Assembly: GCA_963744575.1 (NCBI GenBank)
Contig: CAVUUF010000010.1
Coordinates: forward strand, 124,001 to 188,000
Origin: Palsa-504 sp963744575
Lineage (GTDB): Bacteria > Actinomycetota > Actinomycetes > Streptosporangiales > Streptosporangiaceae
Length of the DNA: 64,000 bases
Direction: 5' to 3'
Positions 51,768 to 60,396 of the stretch are shown piece after piece. Both the position numbers and the translations under genes were made by a program. Numbering within the stretch: position 1 is the stretch's first letter; each line of letters begins with the position of its first letter. The notes beneath the pieces were generated by a model. It made no database searches and was not told the DNA's origin. It saw only the letters and a program-made list of their open reading frames with translations.

Positions 51768-53129
51768 TTAGCCGGTCCGGTAGGTGTCGCCGACGGCCTG
51801 CGCGTACCGCTGCGCCTGGGGGAGCGCGGACGCTACCGACTTCTGACCGGCGATGGCCGCGCTGAACTGCTCGCTCACGTTCGTGCCGAGATCCTGGAAT
51901 TCCGGGATGTCCAGGAACTGGATGCCGGTATACGGCACCGGCAGCACGGTGGGATGCGCCGAGTTGGCGGCGTTGATCGACTGCAGCGTCAGCGGGCCGT
52001 AGAGAGCCGACAGCTTCCGGTACTGCGGTATCTGGTAGCTGGAGAACCGGCTTCCCGGCGGGACGTGGGACCAGCCCAGCATGCTGCCCGCCATCCTGAT
52101 GTAGGACTTCGACGTCATCCAGGCGATGAAGTCCCACGCCTGCTGCTTGTGCGGGCAGGTGGACGGGATGGCCAGGGACCAGGTGTAGAGCCAGCCGGAC
52201 GGGCGGCCGTCCTGGCTGGGCGCCCAGGCATAACCATTGCGGCCGACCACCTTGCTGCTCTGCGGGTCCTCGATGACGCTGACGGCAGAGGTCGCGTCGT
52301 ACCACATGGCCGCATCGCCCTGGCCGTACAGCGTGGCGCATTCGGAGAACCCGGCCTCGGGCGCGCCGGGCTCGCCGTATTTCTGCACCATCGACACGTA
52401 GGTGCTCAGCGCGCGCGTCACCTGGGGACTGGTCATCTGCGCCTGCCAGGCCGGATTGAACCAGCGGCCGCCGAACGAGTTGATCACGGTATCAATCGGC
52501 GCCAGGTTCTCCCCCCAACCAGAGAGCCCGCGCAGGCAGATGCCGGCCATTCCGGTCTTCGGGTTGTGCAGCCGGGCGGCGATCTGTTCCACCTGATCCC
52601 AGGTGGGCCGGGTCGGCATGGTGATGCCGGCCTTGGCCATCAGGTCCTTGCGGTACATGAGGAACGACGACTCGCCGTAGAACGGCACCGAGTAGAGGTC
52701 CCCCTTGTGCGACAGAGTCGCCCGCAGCTGGGGCAGGAAGTCGCCGGCGTCGTAGCCGGGGGTGGCGTCGATGTACGGCTGGAGGTTCGCCAGCCAGCCG
52801 TTGGCCGACCACATCGGCGTCTCGTAGTTGCTGATCATCACCACGTCGAATTCGCCACCATGGGTGGACACGTCCGTGGTGATCTTGGCACGCGCCTCAT
52901 TCTCCGGCAGCGACACGAAGTTGAGGTGCACGCCCGGGTGCTCGCGCTCGAACAGGTAGGACAGGCTGATCGCGTCCTGCATCTGCGAGTTGGACACGAT
53001 AGCCACCGTCACCGTCGTCCCCGAGGTGCCGCTGCCGAAGAGCTGCTTGGTGCCGGTGGCACAGCCGGTCAGGGCAAGCGCCGCACCACCGGCCGTGCCG
53101 GCCAGGAAGGCGCGCCGGGACAGCAGCAT
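51768..53129 (-). CDS. extracellular sugar/polyol-binding lipoprotein
   Basis: 453 residues. N-terminus LLSRRAFLAGTAGGAALALT followed by GCATG has both a twin-arginine motif and a lipobox Cys. The mature part is a cluster-B-type solute-binding protein (VTVAIVSNSQMQDAISLSYL, FEREHPGVHLNFVSLPENEA, GEFDVVMISNYETPMW). With the permeases, ATPase and zinc dehydrogenase downstream it resembles sorbitol/mannitol importers. First gene of the operon, divergent from the SorC-type regulator. Confidence 0.93.
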   Translation of the reverse strand: MLLSRRAFLAGTAGGAALALTGCATGTKQLFGSGTSGTTVTVAIVSNSQMQDAISLSYLFEREHPGVHLNFVSLPENEARAKITTDVSTHGGEFDVVMISNYETPMWSANGWLANLQPYIDATPGYDAGDFLPQLRATLSHKGDLYSVPFYGESSFLMYRKDLMAKAGITMPTRPTWDQVEQIAARLHNPKTGMAGICLRGLSGWGENLAPIDTVINSFGGRWFNPAWQAQMTSPQVTRALSTYVSMVQKYGEPGAPEAGFSECATLYGQGDAAMWYDATSAVSVIEDPQSSKVVGRNGYAWAPSQDGRPSGWLYTWSLAIPSTCPHKQQAWDFIAWMTSKSYIRMAGSMLGWSHVPPGSRFSSYQIPQYRKLSALYGPLTLQSINAANSAHPTVLPVPYTGIQFLDIPEFQDLGTNVSEQFSAAIAGQKSVASALPQAQRYAQAVGDTYRTG

Positions 53130-53240
53130 CGCAGTGGAGCCGTGGGCCGGGGGATCCGGGGTCTCGTCGTCGGGTCATCGCGCGTCCCGTCGTCCAGGTG
53201 GGCTTGCCCATGGGGGTTCGCCCGCATTGCTGCTCATCTG

Positions 53241-53347
53241 AGCGGTATCCGCTCAAATCGCTCAAGCGATAATCACCATCCTGAGCTTGCCGCTAGCCAA
53301 AGTCAAGACCGTGCTGTAATAAAGAGTTCAGTACGCTCAAACGAGCG
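53241..53347. promoter_or_regulatory. cluster of GCTC/GAGC inverted repeats in the divergent control region
   Basis: Three dyads: TGAGCGG-TAT-CCGCTCA (53241-53257), TCGCT-CA-AGCGA (53260-53271) and CGCTC-AAAC-GAGCG (53334-53347). They share the GCTC/GAGC half-site and lie between the binding-protein gene and the SorC-type regulator, so they are likely operators for that regulator. Confidence 0.6.
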
Positions 53348-53374
53348 GAACGAGTCGATCAACGGGGGAGAGCC

Positions 53375-54329
53375 ATGGTCGGCCTTTCCACGACCCGGCC
53401 CTCGGAGATCGTCCTGGCCGCCAGGGTGGCGCGGGAGTTCTACCTCGAGGGCATCTCGAAGGTCGACATCGCCGACCGGCTCGGCATCAGCCGGTTCCGG
53501 GTCGCCCGGCTGCTGGACGCGGCCCGCGCGTCCGGGATGGTGCGCATCGAGATCGCGCTGCCCGGCGGGTCCCTGGACGCAGGGCTGTCCGCGGAGTTGT
53601 GCGACGCCTTCGGCCTGAAATATGCCTTTGCCTTTGACTTTCCCGACCACAACGAGGTCGCGCTGCGCCGTCGCGTGGGCGAGGCGGCCGGCCCGGCGCT
53701 GATGGACATCATCACGCCGGACGATGTGCTCGGCCTGTCCTGGGCGCGGTCGCTGAGCGAGCTGGCCGCGTCGCTGACCAGGATGCCGCCGTGCCCGATC
53801 GTCCAGTTGACCGGCGCGGTCCCGCCGCCCGGCGGCCGGGACCTGCTTGGAACTGGTGCGCTCTGTGGCCCGGGTCGGCGGCGGTACCGCGCATGTCTTC
53901 TACGCGCCGATGATCGTGGACAATGCCGAGACGGCCGCCGCCATCCGTCGGCAGGCCGACGTGGCGGACGCGCTGGCGCTGGTCCCTTCGGTGACGATCG
54001 CGATGGTGGCGATCGGCGCCTGGGCGCCCGGACTGTCCACCATCTACGACGCGTGCAGCCCAGCGGAGCGAGCAGAGATCGCCAGGCTCGGCGTCTGCGG
54101 GGAGACGGCCGGCGTCTTCCTGGGGCAAGACGGCCGTCCCGTACCGACCGCGCTGGACAGCCGCATGATCGTGACGCCGGGGCCGGTTCTGGCGCAAATC
54201 CCGTGTGTCATCGCCGTCGCCTACGGCGTGCCCAGGGCTGCCGCAGTCCGTGCGGCGATACGTGGCGGCATGATCAAGGGCCTGGTCACCCACACCAGCC
54301 TCGCCCGCACCCTGCTCGGCCTCGCCTAG
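53375..54329 (+). pseudogene. SorC/DeoR-type sugar-responsive regulator with one-base frameshift
   Basis: The first frame from ATG 53375 encodes the HTH (FYLEGISKVDIADRLGISRF) and the start of the SorC sugar-binding domain (DDVLGLSWARSLSELAASLT). Near 53846 an extra T in CTTGGAA shifts frame; the next frame continues LELVRSVARVGGGTAHVFYA, ADALALVPSVTIAMVAIGAW and CVIAVAYGVPRAAAVRAAIR to TAG 54327-54329. Removing that base restores a typical product of about 317 residues. It is divergent from the polyol importer. Either inactivated (importer deregulated) or a sequencing indel. Confidence 0.82.
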
Positions 54330-54337
54330 CCGCGAGG

Positions 54338-54560
54338 TCAGGCTGCCCCGGATTGCAGCATTTCGGTCAACGGGCGGCGGGCGCCGATGCGCGCCGGGAT
54401 GGTGGTGAGCGCGGCCACCACGATCCCGGTCCCGGCCACTACGGCGATTGGCCACCAGGCCGACGCTGGCGCTGCCGTACTGGCTGGCAATCGTGAACAG
54501 CCCGAATCCCGCAGGAGATGCCGAGCAGGCGCCCACAAGCGCGGGAACGACCCGCGCCAC
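54338..54560 (-). pseudogene. FtsX-family ABC permease C-terminal remnant
   Basis: Minus-strand fragments read GFGLFTIASQYGSASVGLVA and, after a frame change near 54447, WWPIAVVAGTGIVVAALTTI, then PARIGARRPLTEMLQS, the last transmembrane helix and tail of MacB/FtsX-type permeases. No upstream permease body is present. Confidence 0.6.
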
Positions 54561-54759
54561 GTCACCTGGCCCGGCCATGGGCACGAGAAATTATCGCCAG
54601 GATCCTGGCAAGCGGAAGAAACGGCAACGACGCGGGCGTCGGCTCGCATTACGGGAAAGCTGACGGAGCCTGGCGTGCCTCCCTGAGCAGGTGGGGCGGT
54701 GCGCCAGTGTTCCCCTGGATGCTCCCGGGCTTGTATGTGCAGCCAGGTGAGGTGCCTAT

Positions 54760-54996
54760 CTGGCCGGTTCTGCCTGGACAAGATCACAGACCTGGTTAAC
54801 CAGCCAAAGGCCGTTACCGCCCAGCAGCCCGATCGGAGGGAGCCCGATACCTGACAAGCGGATCAGCGATCTGGCCGGTGTCGGCTACCTGGCAGATGAT
54901 CTCTTCTCTGGTCCGCCAGACGTGCACCGTCCGCCGCCGCCAGTATGGCGCAGGGTGTTGCCGGCGAGCTCGCTGATAGCCAGCACCAAGTCAGGG
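54760..54996 (-). pseudogene. HATPase (anti-sigma/MEDS-type regulator) remnant
   Basis: Leftward fragments in shifting frames spell LVLAISELAGNTLRHTGGGG (N-box), VHVWRTREEIICQVADTG and GLPPIGLLGGNGLWLVNQVC, then DLVQAEP (G-box), the ATP-binding domain of RsbW-like anti-sigma or sensor regulators. At least two frameshifts and missing ends make it non-functional. Confidence 0.65.
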
Positions 54997-55118
54997 ATGC
55001 GCGCCGGCGTGAGCCCCTAGATCGGCGCTTTCCCGTAGTCAACGAGTTGATCACTCACCTTATCCCGACGTGATTTTCCGCATCAGCTGCTGGTTCTCCG
55101 CCGACGCCGGAGCTGTGA

Positions 55119-55343
55119 TCACCTTGCTCCGGTGCAGCCGCGGGCCAGACGTCGCTGTACGCGACATGCCAGCGAGCACTGCGGCCGAACGGCGTGCTCG
55201 CCCGCACCTCCGGAGGCCTCGTCGGGGCAGGTTTGCCTGAGCAGGCGTGCCTTGCCGGTGACCCGGTCGGTTCCCGCGTAGACCTTGACTCGGATCGAGC
55301 CGCTCGGCAGCCGGTGTATGTGGCCCTTGCTGGTCTTGGCCAT
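55119..55343 (-). pseudogene. tyrosine integrase N-terminal fragment
   Basis: MAKTSKGHIHRLPSGSIRVK, then VYAGTDRVTGKARLLRQTCP matches the start of actinobacterial tyrosine integrases (arm-binding domain). After about 43 residues similarity is lost and the catalytic domain is absent. It lies 90 bases from a partial tRNA-Thr, the usual place for such integrases. Confidence 0.7.
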
Positions 55344-55430
55344 GACGGCACAACAGCCCGATCAGGTGCACCCGGTCCACGACCCGGTCCACGCTCTCGA
55401 ATGCTAGCGTTCGAATTTGCACTTCTAGCT

Positions 55431-55475
55431 GGGAGCCGCCTATGGGAATCGAACCGATGACCTACGCATTACGAG
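55431..55475 (-). other. tRNA-Thr(CGT) 3' part, attachment-site scar
   Basis: Minus strand reads from the anticodon loop CTCGTAATGCGTAGGTC through a T-arm GGTTCGATTCC to an acceptor strand GGCGGCTCC. The D-arm and 5' acceptor strand are missing, and the T-stem has one mismatch, so this is not a functional tRNA but the duplicated 3' end left by integration of a mobile element. Confidence 0.7.
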
Positions 55476-55549
55476 GAGGATAGAGCCATCCACGGGCGTC
55501 CAGACGGTCACACCTGCCCTGCTCGCGCGGCTTCTCGTCCCGCACGCGT

Positions 55550-56376
55550 CCGAGGTGGTCCAGGGCCGTTGTTAGCAGATCCGTTAGCACAGCCGGTCCG
55601 CGACCACCGCTCCGGTGCCTCCTTCCCCGGCCGCGCCGCGCCGCGTCGGTCCCTGCTGGGCTGCCCGGCCGGCGGGTGCGCGGCCGACGATTACGTGTCG
55701 GCTTTTCCATCTGCGCCGTCCTGGCCGTCGGCCCTGTGTCTGGCCTGGCCGCCTTCGGCGTAATCGCTGGTCTACCCTGCTGTGCCGAGGTGGGCGCTGT
55801 AGTACTGGCGGAGGGCGTCCTCTTCGCTTTCGCTGATGCGCGCGTCCGGGTCGATGTTAGGGGCATCCTTAACCTGGTCCTTGGACACGGCCAGCACGAC
55901 CAGCTGCTCGCCGTCCAACCGGGATCCGCGGATCGGCGCGAAGCTCTGCCGGGTCCCGAACAGGCCGGTCTCCACAAGGATCCATTCGGGCTGCCCGGTC
56001 TGGTCGCCGAGGTACACCTTGGTGATCTTGCCGATCCTGTTGCCCTCGGCGTCGACAGCGGCGCGGTGGATGTATTGCTCAGTGTCCCGCGGCGTGGTCA
56101 TGGCTGTCTTCCTTTCCTCCTTGCCATATGCCGCTTGCCATATGCTGCGTATGCCGACATCCCGGCTATGCGACGAGGTACAAGACATGCCGGGCTACCC
56201 AGCGAGGACAGCCACAAACAGCGCCGTCGCATGACCGTCCCTTTTTTTCAGGAGAATGTCCGGGTCTGCGCGAGTCCACCGCAGTCCGCCTGATCAGGCC
56301 AGATGACCTGCTCGGGCGTCTCGGTGTCCAGGATCGGCCCCACGTGTCCACAGCCGTTGTTAGCACCGCGTTAGCA
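55550..56376. repeat. imperfect direct repeat flanking the PRC-barrel gene (55550-55589 and 56337-56376)
   Basis: Both copies contain TCCA, two variable bases, GCCGTTGTTAGCA, three or four bases, and CGTTAGCA. They may be related remnants of integrase-flanking sequence. Confidence 0.45.
55772..56101 (-). CDS. PRC-barrel domain stress protein
   Basis: 109 residues: TEQYIHRAAVDAEGNRIGKI, then KVYLGDQTGQPEWILVETG, the PRC-barrel fold, plus an acidic tail (NIDPDARISESEEDALRQYY). ATG 56099-56101 follows GGAAG; a longer frame is not conserved-looking. PRC-barrel proteins occur in general-stress regulons and ribosome or photosynthetic assembly; role here unknown. Confidence 0.85.
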   Translation of the reverse strand: MTTPRDTEQYIHRAAVDAEGNRIGKITKVYLGDQTGQPEWILVETGLFGTRQSFAPIRGSRLDGEQLVVLAVSKDQVKDAPNIDPDARISESEEDALRQYYSAHLGTAG

Positions 56377-56538
56377 GCTGGCCTCTGTATCCGGTGGCCC
56401 TTGACCTTCCGCTCGCGGAGCGAGGGGGCAGGCTCGTGCGCCGGTGACTCGGGCGTCGCCCGAGACAGTAACAACACCGCAGCGGCCCCGGCCTATGCGC
56501 ACAGAGCCGGAGCCGTTGCGTCGGGCCATACTTGCTCG

Positions 56539-56829
56539 TCAGCCGAGCTTGGCGATCCCCTTTTGCACGTCATCGCCGCTCATTACCGGGATAACCTCCA
56601 CATCGGCATTCAGTTCCTGGAACCATGGCTCCGCGAACGGGACCATATCGGACGGGTCCGGCATGTCGAACACCATGAACGCTGTCCGCCGCCCCTCAGA
56701 GGGACCGAAGTACATCGCTTCCGGCTTCCAGCGCTCCGCGGCGGCTTGGATAAGCTTGCCCATGCGCCCGTCCCTGACCGCCTGGCTACCAGACTCGACC
56801 GGAACCGTGATCCTGGCCATAACTCGCAT
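56539..56829 (-). CDS. DUF3303-like small protein
   Basis: 96 residues: MRVMARITVPVESGSQAVRD, then AERWKPEAMYFGPSEGRRTA, FMVFDMPDPSDMVPFAEPWF and VEVIPVMSGDDVQKGIAKL. A ferredoxin-like dimeric alpha/beta barrel of a kind often seen in actinobacteria, function unknown. GGAGGGG lies 6 bases before ATG 56827-56829. Confidence 0.78.
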   Translation of the reverse strand: MRVMARITVPVESGSQAVRDGRMGKLIQAAAERWKPEAMYFGPSEGRRTAFMVFDMPDPSDMVPFAEPWFQELNADVEVIPVMSGDDVQKGIAKLG

Positions 56830-57403
56830 GACTACCCCTCCCCTGGGTGCGGCCGCGCCGGTCCGCCGCTTCCCCTGCGCCTGACCCGGGAGAGTGTCCT
56901 CCAGCCGCATCGACTGGGTAGCGGGCATCTCGCGAGCCCCTTGCCCGGCAGCGCATACTTGGGGAAAGTCTACGCCGGGCAGCACAGTCTGGACAGCCCT
57001 GCCGTTTGCAACACCGTAGCCCGCATCTGGTCCGCGGCTACCCCAACCGGGTGGCGCTCAGAGCCTATTCCTCTTGTCCGTTAATGCCGCAGCAGACCGC
57101 ATCAGACCGTCCCCATCGGGCACGCGACGGGCACGCTACAGTAGCCGTGGCCTCTTCGTCCCGAAGCCAAGTACAGGCGCGGACTGCCAGCGCCGCAGCA
57201 TGCTTAGCCTGGGAAAGACCGTCCGTGGGTGTCCGCTGGCGTCCGCCGCTGGCCGTGGCGATTGTCACTCACATTGTCACTCAGCCGCTCGTTAGGGCCT
57301 GGCCAGCCTGCTGGTATGCGACGACGCCAGGCAGGTTGACCGTCTTGACTAACGCGCCGAGCCCGCGTGCTATCGCCGGGCAGGGCGACTAGGGTTTGGA
57401 GCT
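56830..57403. other. 574-base gap
   Basis: No gene recognised. The right end contains TAGGGT (57390-57395) 8 bases before the next ATG, a leaderless-type -10. Codon quality in all frames is poor, in keeping with decayed mobile-element DNA. Confidence 0.4.
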
Positions 57404-57889
57404 ATGCCAGACGATAAAGCTCATCTCAGTTCTCCCAGCGGTTCTGCTTCGCCCGGCCCCGGAATGAGTGCCCAGCGTATGCTGGAGCCCTTGAGCGAGG
57501 CCGACTGCATGCAGCTGCTCGCCAACGGCGGTGTCGGGCGTCTGGTCTACAACAGCCGGTATGGGCCCACGGCGCTGCCGACCGTGTACAAGGTCGACGG
57601 CGGGTCGATTGTCTTGGGCACGTGGGACCCCGCCCTGTTCGACGAAGACTTGCGTACAGGTATCGCGCACGCCGAGTACCAGGTGGCCGTAGAGGCCGAC
57701 CAGATCGACCTGGAGGCGCGCGAGGGGTGGATCGTGCTGGTCCGGGGAGCGGCGCATCATCTGGATACCGAGGCCGAGCGCGCGCCGGTCATCGGCGCCG
57801 GACTTGAGCCGTGGATCGAGGGGGTGCCTGCGCACTTCATCCGGGTGACCCCCACCAGTATGTGGGGCAACCGGGTCCTCCGGGCATGA
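57404..57889 (+). CDS. pyridoxamine 5'-phosphate oxidase-like (split-barrel) protein
   Basis: 161 residues. LSEADCMQLLANGGVGRLVY, then RYGPTALPTVYKVDGGSIVL and REGWIVLVRGAAHHLDTEAE are the pattern of small PNPOx-like flavin/F420-binding proteins of actinobacteria, many of them stress- or dormancy-induced. A 25-residue Ser/Pro-rich N-terminal extension precedes the domain. TAGGGT 8 bases upstream suggests leaderless expression. Confidence 0.85.
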   Translation: MPDDKAHLSSPSGSASPGPGMSAQRMLEPLSEADCMQLLANGGVGRLVYNSRYGPTALPTVYKVDGGSIVLGTWDPALFDEDLRTGIAHAEYQVAVEADQIDLEAREGWIVLVRGAAHHLDTEAERAPVIGAGLEPWIEGVPAHFIRVTPTSMWGNRVLRA

Positions 57890-58113
57890 TGCCAGCGGCA
57901 GTGTGACTCGTCGGAGCAAGGCTGAGCATCTGGATGCAAGCTATGGGCGCGTCCCTGCTCGTGGTCAACCCGTGCAGCCCAGCGCGTGTGCGGACGCTCG
58001 TCCAGGATAGCCATTGCGCGCATGGGTTGCTGTGCCTCGCTGCTGTACGGGCTGCCGTCTGGCGGCCGGATCGGTGTCAACCTCGTCTTTGATGCGAGCA
58101 TGCGCGGGGCGCT

Positions 58114-58141
58114 TTGCTCGATTCAGCCCAGCCTGTATAGT
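58114..58141 (+). promoter_or_regulatory. promoter of the metal-responsive operon
   Basis: TTGCTC (58114-58119), 16 bases, TATAGT (58136-58141), only 6 bases before GTG 58148, a leaderless arrangement. The overlapping TGTATAGTACA segment is a short dyad (TGTA/TACA) that could be the ArsR-type operator. Confidence 0.55.
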
Positions 58142-58147
58142 ACAGCT

Positions 58148-58450
58148 GTGACTGTATCAGTTCAGGTGGACCTGGGAACCCTCGCCCGTGTGGGCATGGC
58201 GCTGGCCGACCCGACGCGCCGCCGGGTCCTCGTGAATCTGATCGATGGTCCTGGCTATCCGTCTGAGATGGCCGAGGACTTCGGCACCAGCCGGGCGAAC
58301 CTGTCCAATCACCTGACCTGCCTGCGTGAGTGCGGCCTGGTGACGGCGACCGCGGAAGGGCGCCGGGTCCGCTATGAGCTGGCCGACGAGCGGCTGGCCG
58401 ATGGGCTGCGCATCCTTGCCGCGCTTGATCTGCCTGGCTGGTGCCAGTGA
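58148..58450 (+). CDS. ArsR/SmtB-family metal sensor, CmtR-like (Cd/Pb)
   Basis: 100 residues from GTG 58148. LARVGMALADPTRRRVLVNL begins the winged HTH; recognition helix SRANLSNHLTCLRECGLVTA. Cys58 and Cys62 in that helix and Cys99 near the C-terminus match the C57/C61/C102 ligand set of mycobacterial CmtR, a Cd(II)/Pb(II)-sensing repressor. Metal binding would release the operator and induce cadI and the transporter downstream. A long upstream extension of the frame is not part of the protein. Confidence 0.88.
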   Translation: MTVSVQVDLGTLARVGMALADPTRRRVLVNLIDGPGYPSEMAEDFGTSRANLSNHLTCLRECGLVTATAEGRRVRYELADERLADGLRILAALDLPGWCQ

Positions 58451-58483
58451 TGTCACACCGTTCTCGTCCTTGGAGGTGACCGG

Positions 58484-58861
58484 ATGTCCCGGGTTCAGCT
58501 CTCGATCAATGTCAGCGACTTCGACGCGGCGGTGGCGTTTTACTCCCGGCTGTTCGGCGCGGCGCCCGCCAAGCTGCGCCCGGGCTATGCCAACTTTGCC
58601 CTCGATGATCCGCCGTTGAAGCTAGTGCTGAACTCGCCCGGCAACGGGCCAGGCGGCACGATCAACCACCTGGGCGTGGAGGTCGGCTCGACCGAGGAAG
58701 TCACTCAGGCTGGGACACGGCTCGACGCTGAGGGCCTGGAGACCGAGCCCCAGCCCGGCGCGATCTGCTGCTACGCGCTGCAAGACAAGGTATGGGCGCA
58801 CGATCCCGATGGGATGGCCTGGGAGTACTACACCGTCCTGGAGCACATCGAGACGCCATGA
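58484..58861 (+). CDS. CadI/ArsI-type vicinal-oxygen-chelate protein
   Basis: 125 residues of the glyoxalase/VOC fold. SRVQLSINVSDFDAAVAFYS, then RLFGAAPAKLRPGYANFALD, NHLGVEVGSTEEV and ICCYALQDKVWAHDPDG closely parallel mycobacterial CadI (cadmium-induced) and the ArsI C-As lyases, whose CC pair binds arsenic; Cys95-Cys96 are present here. GGAGG lies 6-10 bases before ATG. It ends in an ATGA overlap with the transporter. Confidence 0.9.
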   Translation: MSRVQLSINVSDFDAAVAFYSRLFGAAPAKLRPGYANFALDDPPLKLVLNSPGNGPGGTINHLGVEVGSTEEVTQAGTRLDAEGLETEPQPGAICCYALQDKVWAHDPDGMAWEYYTVLEHIETP

Positions 58862-59574
58862 CTTCACCGCTCCCCTGGCCGTCACCACTAACCGGCCAGC
58901 GCGATGACACCGGGCAGGTGGCGGTGTCGGCCGATTGGCTCAAGCTCGCGCGCCTGGCCCGGCTGTTGTCCTGGCTCACCCTGGCCTGGATGGGCATCGA
59001 AGGCGGGGTTGCGATCGGCGCGGCGATCGTGGCCGGGTCGGTGGCGCTGCTGGGGTTCGGCCTGGACAGCGGCATCGAGGCCATCGCAAGTGTCATCGTG
59101 ATCTGGCGGTTTACCGGGTCCCGGCTGGCTAGTGCGACTTCCGAGCGGCGCGCTCAGCAGCTCGTAGCGGTCAGCTTCTTCCTGCTCTCGCCGTACATCG
59201 CCGCTGAAGCTATCCACTCCCTGGTGGCCGGTGACCGTGCTGAGACCAGCGTCGTCGGCCTGGTCCTGACTGCCGGAACGGCCATCTTCGAACCCGCCCT
59301 CGGGGTGGCGAAGCGGCGCATCGGCGTCCGGCTCGGGTCGTCGGCCACTGCGGGGGAAGGAACGCAGAATCTACTCTGCGCCTACCTCGCGATCGCGGTG
59401 TTCGCGGGGCTGGCCGCCAACACGCTGCTCGGAGCCTGGTGGCTCGACGGCGTGGTCGCGCTCGGGATCGCGGGCTGGGCGGTAGTCGAAGGACGACGAG
59501 CCTGGGCCGGGAAGTCGTGCGGTTGCGCATGCGAGCCAGGTGCGCAGTGTGCAGCACAACCTTCAGATCCGTAG
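58858..59574 (+). CDS. cation transporter (CDF-like) with Cys-rich tail
   Basis: 238 residues with five to six helices: LLSWLTLAWMGIEGGVAIGA, VALLGFGLDSGIEAIASVIV, AVFAGLAANTLLGAWWLDGV. Asp/Glu in helices match cation-diffusion-type efflux proteins. The C-terminus KSCGCACEPGAQCAA adds four Cys that could bind soft metals. Translationally coupled to cadI (ATGA). Probable efflux of Cd/Zn or related ions, controlled by the CmtR-like sensor. Confidence 0.8.
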   Translation: MTSPLPWPSPLTGQRDDTGQVAVSADWLKLARLARLLSWLTLAWMGIEGGVAIGAAIVAGSVALLGFGLDSGIEAIASVIVIWRFTGSRLASATSERRAQQLVAVSFFLLSPYIAAEAIHSLVAGDRAETSVVGLVLTAGTAIFEPALGVAKRRIGVRLGSSATAGEGTQNLLCAYLAIAVFAGLAANTLLGAWWLDGVVALGIAGWAVVEGRRAWAGKSCGCACEPGAQCAAQPSDP

Positions 59575-60396
59575 TGATCTACAGTCGCGTCCACTACCTG
59601 CTCATTCCAGCGCTGACCTGCTGAAATACTTGTCAACGATGCGCAGTGAGCGGCAACCTTGAGCGTTGTTGTAAGGCCAAAATAGGGCCAGCCATGTCTG
59701 ACCATCGACCCGAAGCTGGCAGCCAACCACTTGTCAAGACAGTGGGTTGCTGTACCTCACTGCCGTACGGGGCAACTGGCGCGAACAAGAACACCGTCAA
59801 GGGATGCTTGACACTGATCCCTGCTCGTAAGCTACCGGCGCGGTATCGGCTACCGTCGTTCAGCTGGCCATCGGGCCTTTCTGAGTCCGATTCAACCGTC
59901 AGAAGTTATGCCTTTGTGGTCAACGGGTGGTGGTCAGCTCGCGGGCTTGCGCCGCGTGAGCCAGCGATACCAGTGGCGTATTCTCTCGCGCAACCGGGGG
60001 CTCTGAATACCCAGCTGTGCGTCCCGAGCGGCACTGCTCTCCAAGTGCGCCTGCCGCTCACGGCTCAGTTGCTCTGCTTGGCGAAGGTCGTGCTGAGGTG
60101 GTGGTCCGAACAAGATGGCCTCTTGATCTTCGCCCATAGGCTCTGGCGACGCGCGTTGCTTTAGTGGTGCAGGGCTAATGATCTCACCGCATACAGCCGG
60201 AGGCTACCCCTGATCAGCGCAGCCGAGATGACGGCACGACGCCCATCTAGATGACCTGATTCATAGGCACTCAGTCTAATTAGGGGAGGTCGCTGTCGTT
60301 GAAGGTTCGTCGCGCGCCGATCGGACCTGGCCTCTGGCCTGGCCCTCGCCGTCAGGCCCGCTGGGCTGGCAGAAAAACACCCCTGGATTTTGATTG
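59575..60396. other. 822-base gap with one possible small gene
   Basis: Apart from the second 29-base repeat copy and the 67-residue frame at 59934-60137, nothing is recognised. Base composition is less GC-rich than the core genes, consistent with imported DNA. Confidence 0.4.
59934..60137 (-). CDS. possible 67-residue helical protein
   Basis: Reads MGEDQEAILFGPPPQHDLRQ, then AEQLSRERQAHLESSAARDA and RERIRHWYRWLTRRKPAS. Balanced composition and helical periodicity look protein-like, unlike the opposite-strand frame. No convincing ribosome binding site and no known family. Confidence 0.35.
   Translation of the reverse strand: MGEDQEAILFGPPPQHDLRQAEQLSRERQAHLESSAARDAQLGIQSPRLRERIRHWYRWLTRRKPAS

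Larger units (their letters stand above)
58022..59770. repeat. 29-base repeat flanking the metal cassette (58022-58050 and 59742-59770)
   Basis: Copies share 25 of 29 bases (common core GGGTTGCTGT, then CCTC, CTG, GTACGG). Both translate to a similar GCC-S-L-YG peptide start (MGCCASLLYG versus VGCCTSLPYG), hinting at related coding remnants. They bracket the regulator-CadI-transporter operon. Confidence 0.6.

Noticed and set aside
55431..55480. Complete tRNA-Thr gene
   Set aside because: The 5' half and D-arm are absent and the T-stem has a mismatch, so only an attachment-site fragment was called.
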